From positions 1 through 16,319 of the forward strand of contig DYHU01000029.1 of NCBI GenBank assembly GCA_020724025.1: DNA of 16,319 nt. Direction: 5' to 3'. The DNA comes from Syntrophorhabdus sp. Lineage in GTDB: Bacteria; Desulfobacterota; BSN033; UBA1163. This document shows, one piece after another, positions 6,710 to 14,179 of this stretch; position 1 is the stretch's first letter; every line of letters begins with the position of its first letter. A program made the position numbers and the translations under genes. Under the pieces are notes generated by a model. The model did no database searches, was not told the DNA's origin, and saw nothing but the letters and a program-made list of their open reading frames with translations.

Positions 6710-8507
6710 TCTCCTTTAAAACCTCTTCCAATCCATGATCTTCAAGAGTCTCTTTAAGAGGGATTCCATTCTGATCCCAGCCACGAAGCTCATAATACCA
6801 GGAAAGCATCTGATCATATTTCTCTCTATCGATCTTCACCCCTTTCATTTTTCCCTGAGAATGAGGTTCTTCAAACCAGCGATCAGGCGGATAATCCCAC
6901 GTTCGATCGAATTGAGGGATTTCTCTTTTCCAGTAAGCCCGAATGAGATGATAGATGCGATCCCCGATTTTATAAAGGTCTTCCCAGGTCATGCGATTCC
7001 CTGTAATGGCTTGAAGATATTCCGGATACCAGTGAAGACCGAAACTCACCTCGACCCAGGGAAACCGGCAGACAGTTGCGCATTCAAAAAAACCTCCCCG
7101 AATCCTCTGAAACTCGATGAGCTTCTGAACCTTCTCTTTACTATAAGAAAATCGATCGGTCGATATTTCCCAGGCAATGATCCAGGCATCCTTATGGGAG
7201 GCACCGATGGGAGAGGTTCCGAAAGAGAGCGCCATTCCAGGACAGCCATGACAGTTGTAAGCCGAGATCTCCAACCCCTTGACGTGCATGGCCCAGCGAT
7301 CTGAACCTTTTCCAATGGCCTCCGAGGCAGCCTTCACTCCTTTCGACACCAACGCTCCCGCTCCCTCTCCCTTGCCAATTTCCATGACGAGTTTTTGGGC
7401 CGCTTCAAAATCTCCCCATCCTATCTTCTCATTGATCAATCCTCTCTCCGAGGCTTCCATGAGAAAACCGATACAGCTTCCCAGAGAAATCGTATCCAAA
7501 CCCCATTCGTCGGCCATCCGGTTCAGAAAGGCCACCTGGGGAAGGCGTTTCAGACCGATATTGGGGCCAAGCATCCCGACATTTTCGTAATCCAGTTCTG
7601 CCCGTTGATCATTGGAATCTTTAATCACATGGCCACATTGCATACTGCACATGGGACATCCCTTACGATCAACATGGAGTTTTTCTAAGACATAACCATC
7701 CATCTCTTTTGAAAATTCAAAAACCCCTTCCTTGAAATTATTAGTCGGAAGGCACCCATTCTCATTGCACCATTCAAACGCCTGCATCGTTCCCTGACGC
7801 ATCCAGAAATCAAAACTCTCCTTTCCTTTAATCTCTTCATACCCTTTTTTCCCAAGCTCTCTCAGCTTAGGATCGTCAAAGTTAGAAATATTTCCGGTTC
7901 CCTTGATGACGATAGCTTTCAAATGTTTTGACCCCATCACTGCGCCCATGCCGGGCCGTCCCCCTGCCCTCCCTCGCTGGGACATCACCGTTGAAATGGG
8001 GATGAGATTTTCTCCTGCAGGTCCGACGAGAAGGATCCCGGAATTCTTCCCGTGCTTTTTCTCAAGGATGTCCTGAGCCTCAAAGGTATCCTTCCCCCAT
8101 AACTCGGAGCATTCAACAATCTTAACGTTTTCATCCTCGATAAGCAGGGTGCAGGGTTTCTCCGATCTCCCCTCAACCACCACGACATCATAGCCTGCCT
8201 TTCTCAGATGGACGGATGCCATCGTCCCGATATTTCCATCCCCGTACCCGCCGGTCAGGGGGCTCTTGGAGGCAATCACCATTTTCCCTGCACTTGGAAG
8301 CAACTGTCCACTCAAAGGACCGGTGGAAAAAATGATTTTGTTCTTCTCGGATAGGGGATCGATATGCTTTACCTCATCCCATAAAAGTTTGATGGCGAAT
8401 CCCCTCCCTCCCAGGAAATCCCTCTGGGTGGAATCAGGGATCTCCTCTTTGGACACCTTACCATTGGAAAGATTGACTCTCAGTAATTTCCCGGCATATC
8501 CTTTCAT
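6702..8507 (-). CDS. Aldehyde:ferredoxin oxidoreductase (tungsten/molybdenum bis-pterin)
   Basis: This 601-residue protein has the full AOR layout. An N-terminal domain contains FLGGRGFAIKLLWDE (31-45) and STGPLSGQ (61-68). The pterin-contact region is GRAGGRPGMGAVMGS (179-193). The [4Fe-4S] ligands are C284, C287 and C291 (GCPMCSMQC), with a fourth cysteine probably at C480 in VCRFPW. Such enzymes oxidise aldehydes to acids (or the reverse) with ferredoxin as electron carrier. Length is typical and no signal is seen. GGAGG lies six bases before the ATG. It follows the OCD-family gene by 27 bases and overlaps moaD, so the three form one unit. Substrate range is not predictable; W versus Mo cannot be read from sequence. 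Confidence 0.93.
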   Translation of the reverse strand: MKGYAGKLLRVNLSNGKVSKEEIPDSTQRDFLGGRGFAIKLLWDEVKHIDPLSEKNKIIFSTGPLSGQLLPSAGKMVIASKSPLTGGYGDGNIGTMASVHLRKAGYDVVVVEGRSEKPCTLLIEDENVKIVECSELWGKDTFEAQDILEKKHGKNSGILLVGPAGENLIPISTVMSQRGRAGGRPGMGAVMGSKHLKAIVIKGTGNISNFDDPKLRELGKKGYEEIKGKESFDFWMRQGTMQAFEWCNENGCLPTNNFKEGVFEFSKEMDGYVLEKLHVDRKGCPMCSMQCGHVIKDSNDQRAELDYENVGMLGPNIGLKRLPQVAFLNRMADEWGLDTISLGSCIGFLMEASERGLINEKIGWGDFEAAQKLVMEIGKGEGAGALVSKGVKAASEAIGKGSDRWAMHVKGLEISAYNCHGCPGMALSFGTSPIGASHKDAWIIAWEISTDRFSYSKEKVQKLIEFQRIRGGFFECATVCRFPWVEVSFGLHWYPEYLQAITGNRMTWEDLYKIGDRIYHLIRAYWKREIPQFDRTWDYPPDRWFEEPHSQGKMKGVKIDREKYDQMLSWYYELRGWDQNGIPLKETLEDHGLEEVLKEIG

Positions 8508-8534
8508 CGCTAACCTCCATAAAGGTGTTTATGA

Positions 8535-9509
8535 TTAGGATATCTCAATTCGTTTTCCTTTGCCTTCCCGTGCCGCTTTTTCGTAAGCACGGTGGGCCGT
8601 GACCACATCCTCCATGGCGAACCCAACCGATTTGAAGAAGGTGATCTCTTCGTCAGATCTTCTTCCTTTTTTACAGCCTGTGACCAGATCTCCCAGATCG
8701 CCATGGATGGTTTCCTTTTTCAGTTTTCCTTCGCCCATTGGAATGAGCAGGTCTCCTGCCTCGCTGAGGCAACCCTCAAAGGTATCGACCACAATCGTTG
8801 CCCTGAGAATGGTCTCGTCATCCGCCTCGCGCATATCCGGGCGGAAGGCTCCGATGGCATTGATATGGGCTCCGGGCTTAAGGTCCTTCCCTGAAAAGAC
8901 AGGAGTTTTGGAAGTGGTCGAGGTGACCAGGATATCGCTTCGCTTCACGGCTTCGGACGAATTCGACACGGGATGAACCGTAACAAGAGAATTCAATCTC
9001 TTACAAAAACTTTCCAATCTCCGGGGATTGAGATCATAAGCCCAGACTTCTTCAATGGGCCGGACCGCCCGGATGGCTTTGAACTGGAAGAGAGACTGAA
9101 AACCTGTTCCGATGATCCCAAGAACCTTTGCATCTTTTCTCGCCAGGTAGCGCGTCGCCAGACCCGAGGCCCCTCCGGTCCGGATGCCTGTGAGGGTCGC
9201 CCCCTCCATGATGGCCAGCAATTCCCCTGTGGTGGGATCGTTCAGAAGATAGGTCGCATAGATGGTGGGTTTTCCCTTTGAACTATTCTGCGGGAAGACA
9301 GAGACGATCTTCGTTCCACTCTGTTTAAGTCCAGGAAGATAGGCGGGCATGAAGAGAAACTGTCCCTGGTATTCCTCCACATTCAAATGGAACCTCACAG
9401 GGACAACACACCGACCCTCTTTCACCTCCCGGAACCCCGTCGCTAAAACATCCAGAACCTCTTCCATTGGCAGAAGTTCTTCCAGGTCCTTTTGATTCAG
9501 AATGAGCAT
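8535..9509 (-). CDS. Ornithine cyclodeaminase/mu-crystallin family NAD(P)-dependent enzyme
   Basis: This 324-residue protein fits the OCD superfamily, which includes ornithine cyclodeaminase, ketimine and 1-pyrroline-2-carboxylate reductases, and an archaeal-type alanine dehydrogenase. Candidate substrate residues are R39 (VPVRFHL), K67 (SGTKIVS) and R110 (TGIRTGG). The Rossmann motif is GIIGTGFQS around 131-139. GAFRPDMRE (220-228) and D242 (VVDTFEG) are typical of the C-terminal part. Members act on 2-imino or 2-amino acids with NAD(P)H. GAGGAG lies 12 bases before the ATG, slightly far. The position between the FAD oxidoreductase and the aldehyde oxidoreductase suggests it handles an imine or amino acid made by the former. 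The exact reaction is unknown. Confidence 0.87.
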   Translation of the reverse strand: MLILNQKDLEELLPMEEVLDVLATGFREVKEGRCVVPVRFHLNVEEYQGQFLFMPAYLPGLKQSGTKIVSVFPQNSSKGKPTIYATYLLNDPTTGELLAIMEGATLTGIRTGGASGLATRYLARKDAKVLGIIGTGFQSLFQFKAIRAVRPIEEVWAYDLNPRRLESFCKRLNSLVTVHPVSNSSEAVKRSDILVTSTTSKTPVFSGKDLKPGAHINAIGAFRPDMREADDETILRATIVVDTFEGCLSEAGDLLIPMGEGKLKKETIHGDLGDLVTGCKKGRRSDEEITFFKSVGFAMEDVVTAHRAYEKAAREGKGKRIEIS

Positions 9510-9566
9510 AGGTCTATTTCACTCCTCATGTTATGGCCAGAATATTGTTTTTCACCCCCACCCTAA

Positions 9567-9660
9567 CCCTCCCCCGTCGAGGGGGAGGGATTCTCGTTGG
9601 GATTCACTATCAATTCCCTCTCCCCTGGCGGGAGAGGGCGGGGGTGAGGGGGAAATGATC
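9567..9660. repeat. GC-rich palindromic repeat, copy C, reaching into a stop codon
   Basis: Hairpin 1 is CCCTCCCCC (9567-9575) with GGGGGAGGG (9581-9589). Hairpin 2 is CCCTCTCCC (9616-9624) with GGGAGAGGG (9630-9638). Both have perfect 9-bp stems and 5-base loops. The tail 9641-9660 is identical over 20 bases to copy A 885-904. The central block present in A and B is replaced by 26 unrelated bases. The last two bases supply two of the three bases of the TGA stop (9661-9659) of the FAD oxidoreductase. It fills most of the gap before the OCD-family gene and could attenuate the operon. Confidence 0.78.
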
Positions 9661-10852
9661 AGATAACTTCCTCCTCCAGCACCTTCCTTCCTTCAAGGAT
9701 CCGCTCGTAACCCAGCGGCCTGACGTCCACGGTCTCATATCGTCCCAGACGAATCAGTTCTGAAAGGGTTTTCCCTACTGCAGGCGCCTGTTGAAATCCG
9801 TGACCGCTGAAACCCACAGCCATGTAAAAGCCCCGGACCTCCGGATGCTCTCCGATGATCCCGTTGAAGTCCCACTGGTTGACCTCATAGAGCCCTGCCC
9901 ACCCGCTGATGAGTTTCAACTCGTCGAATAGAGGAACGCGGTGGGCGAGGGAAGGCCAGATGTCCTCATTGAAGTAATTCCGATCCCATAGGAAGTTAAC
10001 TCCCGGAGGCTCCTCCTTCCGGGATTTACCGGTGAGAATCTGGCGACCCGTTTCGTGAAGGAAGTAGACCCCAGAGGTATCGATGGTGAGGGGAAGGTCG
10101 TAGTCAAAGAGTCGTGGCGGCTTAAAGAGATAGACCATCCTTCGAACAGGGACGACGGGAATGTCTATCCCTGCCATCCTTCCCACCTCACCTGCATAGG
10201 GACCGGCCGCATTGACTATCGAGGAAGAGAAGTAGGTCGTCCCATCTTTTGTCTTCACCCCTTCGAGGAGATTCCCCCTTCGCAGAATCTCTACAACCTC
10301 CTGGTAGATATACTCCACACCCAGATGCTTTGCCTTCCTCACGAACCCCTGGAGCACGCTATGGGGGTCCATATATCCATCATCAGCCGAGAAGGAAGAG
10401 CCGACCAGATCTTCCGCATTGAGATCGGGGATGAGTTGAATGGTCTCATCGATATTGAGGAGCCGGGTCTCCACGCCCAGCGACCTCTGGAAGGCCTGAT
10501 GCTTCACAAGAAGAGGCCAGTTCTTCTCGCTTCCGAGGAAGAGATATCCTCTGGGTTTAAAGTCGATCTCAGGCCGCTCTCCACCCACCTCCATCCGTTC
10601 ACCGAACTCCTGATAAAAGGCGAGGCTATACCGGGAGAGCCGGACATTCACCTCTGTGCTGAACTGTCTCCGGATCCCGCCTACGCTGAGGAGAGTGGAA
10701 GCCTTTTCGTAAGTGGGGTCTTTCTCAAAGACGCCGATGCGGCCCTTAAACCCGTCATTGGCAAGATGGTAGGCGATGCTCGATCCCATCACGCCGCCGC
10801 CAATAATGAGAAGGTCGAAATTCCGTTCTCGGTTCATGAGAGAGATCCCCAT
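9659..10852 (-). CDS. DAO-family FAD-dependent oxidoreductase (amino-acid oxidase/dehydrogenase type)
   Basis: This 397-residue protein begins with the dinucleotide-binding motif DLLIIGGGVMGSSIAYHL (G18, G20, G23). SVGGIRRQFSTEVN follows at about 56-69. The C-terminal FAD-contacting stretch includes FSGHGFQQAPAVGK (about residues 349-362). The DAO superfamily includes sarcosine oxidase, D-amino-acid and proline dehydrogenases, glycine oxidase and 2-hydroxyglutarate oxidase, all oxidising a C-N or C-O bond with FAD. The ATG at 10852 has AGGA eight bases upstream; an in-frame ATG at 10837 is the alternative. It follows TRAP DctM by 18 bases, so it probably acts on the imported solute. No signal peptide or membrane helix is seen. 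The stop codon overlaps repeat copy C. Confidence 0.88.
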   Translation of the reverse strand: MGISLMNRERNFDLLIIGGGVMGSSIAYHLANDGFKGRIGVFEKDPTYEKASTLLSVGGIRRQFSTEVNVRLSRYSLAFYQEFGERMEVGGERPEIDFKPRGYLFLGSEKNWPLLVKHQAFQRSLGVETRLLNIDETIQLIPDLNAEDLVGSSFSADDGYMDPHSVLQGFVRKAKHLGVEYIYQEVVEILRRGNLLEGVKTKDGTTYFSSSIVNAAGPYAGEVGRMAGIDIPVVPVRRMVYLFKPPRLFDYDLPLTIDTSGVYFLHETGRQILTGKSRKEEPPGVNFLWDRNYFNEDIWPSLAHRVPLFDELKLISGWAGLYEVNQWDFNGIIGEHPEVRGFYMAVGFSGHGFQQAPAVGKTLSELIRLGRYETVDVRPLGYERILEGRKVLEEEVI

Positions 10853-10870
10853 AACGGTTTTCCTGAGGCC

Positions 10871-12190
10871 TTATCTGCTTAGCAACAGATTCGGAAGCCA
10901 CAGGGCAATCTGAGGAAAGAAGAAGACAAGCGTCAAGCCAACCATCTGGAGAACCATAAACTCCGCCATCCCCTTATAGATATCCAGCAACTCCCACTTT
11001 GGAGCCACGGCCTTAAGATAGTAGGCGGCCATCGCCACCGGTGGAGAGAGGTAGGCTGTTTGAAGGTTGACCGCCACAAGGGTGCTGAACCAGACCTTGT
11101 CCAGCTTCAATTCATGAACCACGGGCAGGAAGATGGGCAGAAAGATGAAGACAATGGCCGGCCATTCGAGCGGCCATCCCAGAAGGAAGATAACCAGCAT
11201 GAGGAGGGCAAGCATGCCCATTGGAGGAATGGGAAGGGCCAGCATCGCCTTGGCGATCATCGAACTCGTTCCCAGGCGGGTGAAGACCGAGCCGAAGATA
11301 TTGGAGGCCACGGCAAGAAAGAGGATCATGCTCGATGTCTGAATCGTTTTGAAAGCCGCCTCTTTTAACACCTCCTTGGTTAACTTACGGTAGGCAATCG
11401 TAAGGAGCAGCGCTCCCGAGGCCGCCATGGCCGCGGCTTCGGTTGGAGTGGCCAGTCCTGCAATGATGCTCCCGAGGGCCGCAAAGATGATAAAGGCCAT
11501 GGGAACGATGCCTGAGAATAACTCTTTCAGTATCTCCCGGGTCGAAGTGATCCGTTCCTCTTGCGGCACGGTAGGCCCCAGTTCAGGCCAGATATAACAT
11601 TTGATAAGGGAATATCCACAATAGAGACCGGAGAGAAGCAGCCCTGGTATGATGGCCGCAACAAAGAGTTTAACAACAGAGACTCCGACCACCGGACCGA
11701 TGACTACCAGCATTACGCTGGGAGGAATCAGAATTCCCAGTGTTCCTCCGGCAGTGATCACGCCCGCGGAAAGCCTCGTATTGTATCCGCTCTTAATCAT
11801 CAGGGGGGCGGCCATCAAACCGATGACGGTCACAGAGGCCCCGACAATCCCTGTGGCTGTAGCAAAGACGGTCGCCGTTAAAAGGACGCCCAGGTATAAC
11901 GAGCCTTTCATCCCTCCGAAGATCGACTGAAAGGATTTAAAGAGGCGCTCCATCAGTCCGGCATGCTCCAAGAGATGCCCCATAAAGATGAAGAGGGGAA
12001 CTGCGGCCAGGGTCTCCTCCTTCATCAGGCCAAGGGTCTGGAAGACCATCAGATCAAAGACCCCTATTCCGAATCCGATGTAGCCGAAGACAACGGCCAG
12101 GATGATCAGTGTAAAGGCGATGGGAAAACCGACAAAGATCCCCGTGAGGAGGGAGCCTAAAAGGATCAATCCTAAATATTCGGGTCTCAT
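10871..12190 (-). CDS. dctM: TRAP transporter large permease, DctM
   Basis: This 439-residue, very hydrophobic protein has about a dozen membrane spans and the family hallmark TPTEAAAMAASGALLL in the middle. It is the ion-coupled channel component that moves the solute delivered by the DctP binding protein, by family knowledge driven by a Na+ or H+ gradient. Length is normal for DctM. The ATG at 12190 overlaps the DctQ stop as ATGA and has GGGGGA six bases upstream. The ATG at 12196 would have no spacer after the Shine-Dalgarno, so the shorter start is preferred. It is translationally coupled to dctQ and followed closely by the FAD oxidoreductase. Confidence 0.94.
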   Translation of the reverse strand: MRPEYLGLILLGSLLTGIFVGFPIAFTLIILAVVFGYIGFGIGVFDLMVFQTLGLMKEETLAAVPLFIFMGHLLEHAGLMERLFKSFQSIFGGMKGSLYLGVLLTATVFATATGIVGASVTVIGLMAAPLMIKSGYNTRLSAGVITAGGTLGILIPPSVMLVVIGPVVGVSVVKLFVAAIIPGLLLSGLYCGYSLIKCYIWPELGPTVPQEERITSTREILKELFSGIVPMAFIIFAALGSIIAGLATPTEAAAMAASGALLLTIAYRKLTKEVLKEAAFKTIQTSSMILFLAVASNIFGSVFTRLGTSSMIAKAMLALPIPPMGMLALLMLVIFLLGWPLEWPAIVFIFLPIFLPVVHELKLDKVWFSTLVAVNLQTAYLSPPVAMAAYYLKAVAPKWELLDIYKGMAEFMVLQMVGLTLVFFFPQIALWLPNLLLSR

Positions 12191-12714
12191 GGCCATTCCC
12201 CCTTGACCGCGGCATAGACGCTTTTTAAAAATTCTGACACCCCCTGAATAAGAAGAAGGAGGGCGGTGAGGGGAATGACAGTTTTAAACGGATAGACAGG
12301 CGGCCGCCATGCGCCTGCCTCAGACTTCTCGAAGAGGCTCCAGGAATGGAGCGCTTCATTCAGCCCCGCAATCAGAAAGAAGATCATCCCGGGAAAGAAG
12401 AAGAAGAGGTAGAGGATGGCATCGATCCATCCCTGCCTTTTGGAAGACCATTTGTCATAAAAGATGTCGGTGCGAATATGTCCTTTATTATAAAGGGTGA
12501 AGGCCGCACCTAACATAAAGAGACCCCCGTAGAGCATATAGGCTAAATCATACGCCCATATCGTTGGAGTCTTGAATGCGTAGCGTGAAATGACCTCATA
12601 GGTCAACCCAAAAACAAGGGGAAAGATGAGCCACGCCGCCGCTTTCCCAGACCAGATGCTGATCTTGTCAATCGATTTGACTGTCTTTAATAATTTAGAA
12701 AAGATTTGTGCCAT
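12187..12714 (-). CDS. dctQ: TRAP transporter small permease, DctQ
   Basis: This 175-residue protein has four hydrophobic spans, the expected DctQ topology. They include AAAWLIFPLVFGLTYEVI near residue 25, an AYDLAYMLYGGLFMLGAAF segment near residue 54, and two further spans in the C-terminal half. DctQ scaffolds DctM in the inner membrane. The ATG lies downstream of a purine-rich GGAAGAGAG but with a long spacer, so initiation may be modest. It overlaps dctM by four bases at the chosen starts. It is separated from dctP by a 273-base repeat-filled gap, so the binding protein may be made in excess, as is usual for periplasmic receptors. Confidence 0.92.
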   Translation of the reverse strand: MAQIFSKLLKTVKSIDKISIWSGKAAAWLIFPLVFGLTYEVISRYAFKTPTIWAYDLAYMLYGGLFMLGAAFTLYNKGHIRTDIFYDKWSSKRQGWIDAILYLFFFFPGMIFFLIAGLNEALHSWSLFEKSEAGAWRPPVYPFKTVIPLTALLLLIQGVSEFLKSVYAAVKGEWP

Positions 12715-12781
12715 GTTCTTTACTCTCTTCCGTTATATTAATACTATTCCTTACCGAATCCCAACTTCAGGAAGAGGCCCT

Positions 12782-12905
12782 CCCTCCCCCATCGGAGGGG
12801 AGGGTAGACGCTTTCAACCGGATTCCCCCCTTTAGAAAAGGGGGGCGAGGGGGGATTTGAGACCTGTTAAAATCCCCCTCAATCCCCCTTTTACAAAGGG
12901 GGAGG
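12782..12905. repeat. GC-rich palindromic repeat, group D
   Basis: A perfect 8-bp stem CCCTCCCC/GGGGAGGG (12782-12789, 12797-12804) is followed by a longer composite palindrome at about 12823-12905. In the latter, CCCCCCTTT...AAGGGGGG, then GAGGGGGGATTT, faces AAATCCCCCTCAATC and CCCCCTTT...AAAGGGGG. It resembles A-C only in its first stem. It lies between dctP and dctQ and can fold strongly in the operon mRNA, which suits unequal expression of receptor and permease; that role is inference. Bases 12715-12781 hold nothing I can assign. Confidence 0.65.
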
Positions 12906-12937
12906 TTAATAAGAATTATTTGACGACTGCCCCGAAG

Positions 12938-12960
12938 TCCCGCTATAAGCGGGATTCCAG
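12938..12960. repeat. Short hairpin with trailing ATTCCAG motif
   Basis: TCCCGCT and AGCGGGA (12938-12944, 12948-12954) form a perfect 7-bp stem with a 3-base loop, followed by TTCCAG. The same plan, a CCCG...CGGG stem followed by AATCCAG, recurs at 16247-16273. It sits less than 50 bases beyond the dctP stop, where it would stabilise the 3' end of the dctP message. Confidence 0.5.
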
Positions 12961-12987
12961 GTGAAGTCTCGGACGAGGCGTAGATCC

Positions 12988-14088
12988 TTATTTCTTTTTT
13001 GGCCAGTAATAATCAGCCACCATCTCATAGGGCACATAGAAATCGCGCCTATACTCCACCATCTTCTTCGCATAATCTTTCTGTGAGGCATAGACCTTGG
13101 CAAAGAAGGGGTCTTTGGCCACATACTTTGCGGCCACCTTATCCCAGGCTTTCAGGATTTCGAGGATGACCTCTTGGGGAGTTTCCACCATCTTTACTCC
13201 ATGTTTCGTTTTGAGCACCTCCAGGTCTTTTACATTTTTATCCACCAACTCGATCCAGGCCCGGAAGAGATTTTCCCGGCTGGCAATGTCAACGATGGCT
13301 TTGATATCCGCCGGCAGTTTATCCCAGGAGTCTTTATTGATGAGAAGCTCCAGAGTTCCGGTATGTCTGTGGATTCCAGGGGCATGATAAAATTTAACCA
13401 CATCCTGGAATCCCAACTCCTTGTCCGTGGTGGGACACATAAAGGCAGCGCCATCGATCACGCCTCTTTCCAGGGCCGGAAGGATTTCGCCTCCTGGCAT
13501 CGTAATCACTGTCACCCCTGCTTCTTTATAAATCTCGGCGGTCAAACCGCTTTCCCGCATCTTCAATCCTTTGAGGTCGGCCCAGGACTTGATCGGTTTC
13601 TTAAACCATCCGAGAGGTTCCGCAGCAATGATATCCGTTGGGAAGACCATCACCTTCATCTTCATGGCATCGAGGTAAAGCTCCCGGTATAATTCGAGGC
13701 CGCCTCCGTGATAGAGCCATTGGGCATAATCCACGTTATCCATTCCAAATGGCCCGCCCGCCACACTGGAGAAGAGATTGGCTGCCGGGTGCTTCCCTAT
13801 CCAGTAGGCTGACCAGCCATGGCCGGCATCGATCGTCCCTTTGTGAACAGCTCCCAAAACCTCAAAGGCCGGAACGATGGCCCCGGCAGGCACGATATCA
13901 ATCTTGAGCCTTCCACCGGTCATCTCTTCAATTCTCTTGGCGAGACCCACGGCGCTGGTGTGAAGGGCCATCCCAGCCGGCCAGGTGGTCTGCATTTTCC
14001 AGACGGTCTGGGCTTCTGTTTCTTTAACCGAAATACTCATTCCAAAAACCATCATCAAGCTTAAAATCAACAAAAATATCCTTTTCAT
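12988..14088 (-). CDS. dctP: TRAP transporter periplasmic substrate-binding protein, DctP (TakP/FcbT1-like)
   Basis: This 366-residue protein starts with a clear signal peptide: MKR, a hydrophobic run to about residue 19, and likely cleavage after TEA26. The mature part shows DctP features. These are WKMQTTWPAGMALH, the GHGWSAYWIGKHPA segment (90-102) typical of the 2-oxo-acid/chloroaromatic-acid binding branch, and the conserved carboxylate-binding arginine in LKMRESG (R178). By family knowledge the receptor captures an organic acid in the periplasm. AGGAGG precedes the ATG by five to six bases. The expected E-W pair after the IDAA-type motif reads A215-F216 here, so the ligand may differ from TakP's 2-oxo acids. 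It lies 91 bases downstream of the GntR regulator. Confidence 0.93.
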   Translation of the reverse strand: MKRIFLLILSLMMVFGMSISVKETEAQTVWKMQTTWPAGMALHTSAVGLAKRIEEMTGGRLKIDIVPAGAIVPAFEVLGAVHKGTIDAGHGWSAYWIGKHPAANLFSSVAGGPFGMDNVDYAQWLYHGGGLELYRELYLDAMKMKVMVFPTDIIAAEPLGWFKKPIKSWADLKGLKMRESGLTAEIYKEAGVTVITMPGGEILPALERGVIDGAAFMCPTTDKELGFQDVVKFYHAPGIHRHTGTLELLINKDSWDKLPADIKAIVDIASRENLFRAWIELVDKNVKDLEVLKTKHGVKMVETPQEVILEILKAWDKVAAKYVAKDPFFAKVYASQKDYAKKMVEYRRDFYVPYEMVADYYWPKKK

Positions 14089-14179
14089 TTCTCCCTCCTA
14101 ATCAAGAATTTGTTTTAAAAACCATTCACAAAAACCTCTCTTTCCCCTTAGAACGAATTTTCATACCACCCCCTTTCTT

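Noticed and set aside
9510..9566. Riboswitch or promoter upstream of the OCD-family gene
   Set aside because: Apart from the GAGGAG ribosome-binding site, the stretch between repeat C and the gene is too short, with no recognisable aptamer core or paired -35/-10 boxes.
10055..10882. Plus-strand open frame of 275 codons opposite the FAD oxidoreductase
   Set aside because: No recognisable domain; the opposite strand encodes a full DAO-family protein with FAD motifs and a ribosome-binding site.
12191..12196. Earlier ATG for dctM at 12196
   Set aside because: GGGGGA would touch the ATG with no spacer; the ATG at 12190 has proper spacing and an ATGA overlap with dctQ.
14089..14179. Second GntR operator ahead of dctP
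   Set aside because: Only half-sites (AATGGTT, GGTGGTATG) without the matching ACCA arm, and no convincing promoter in this 91-base gap.
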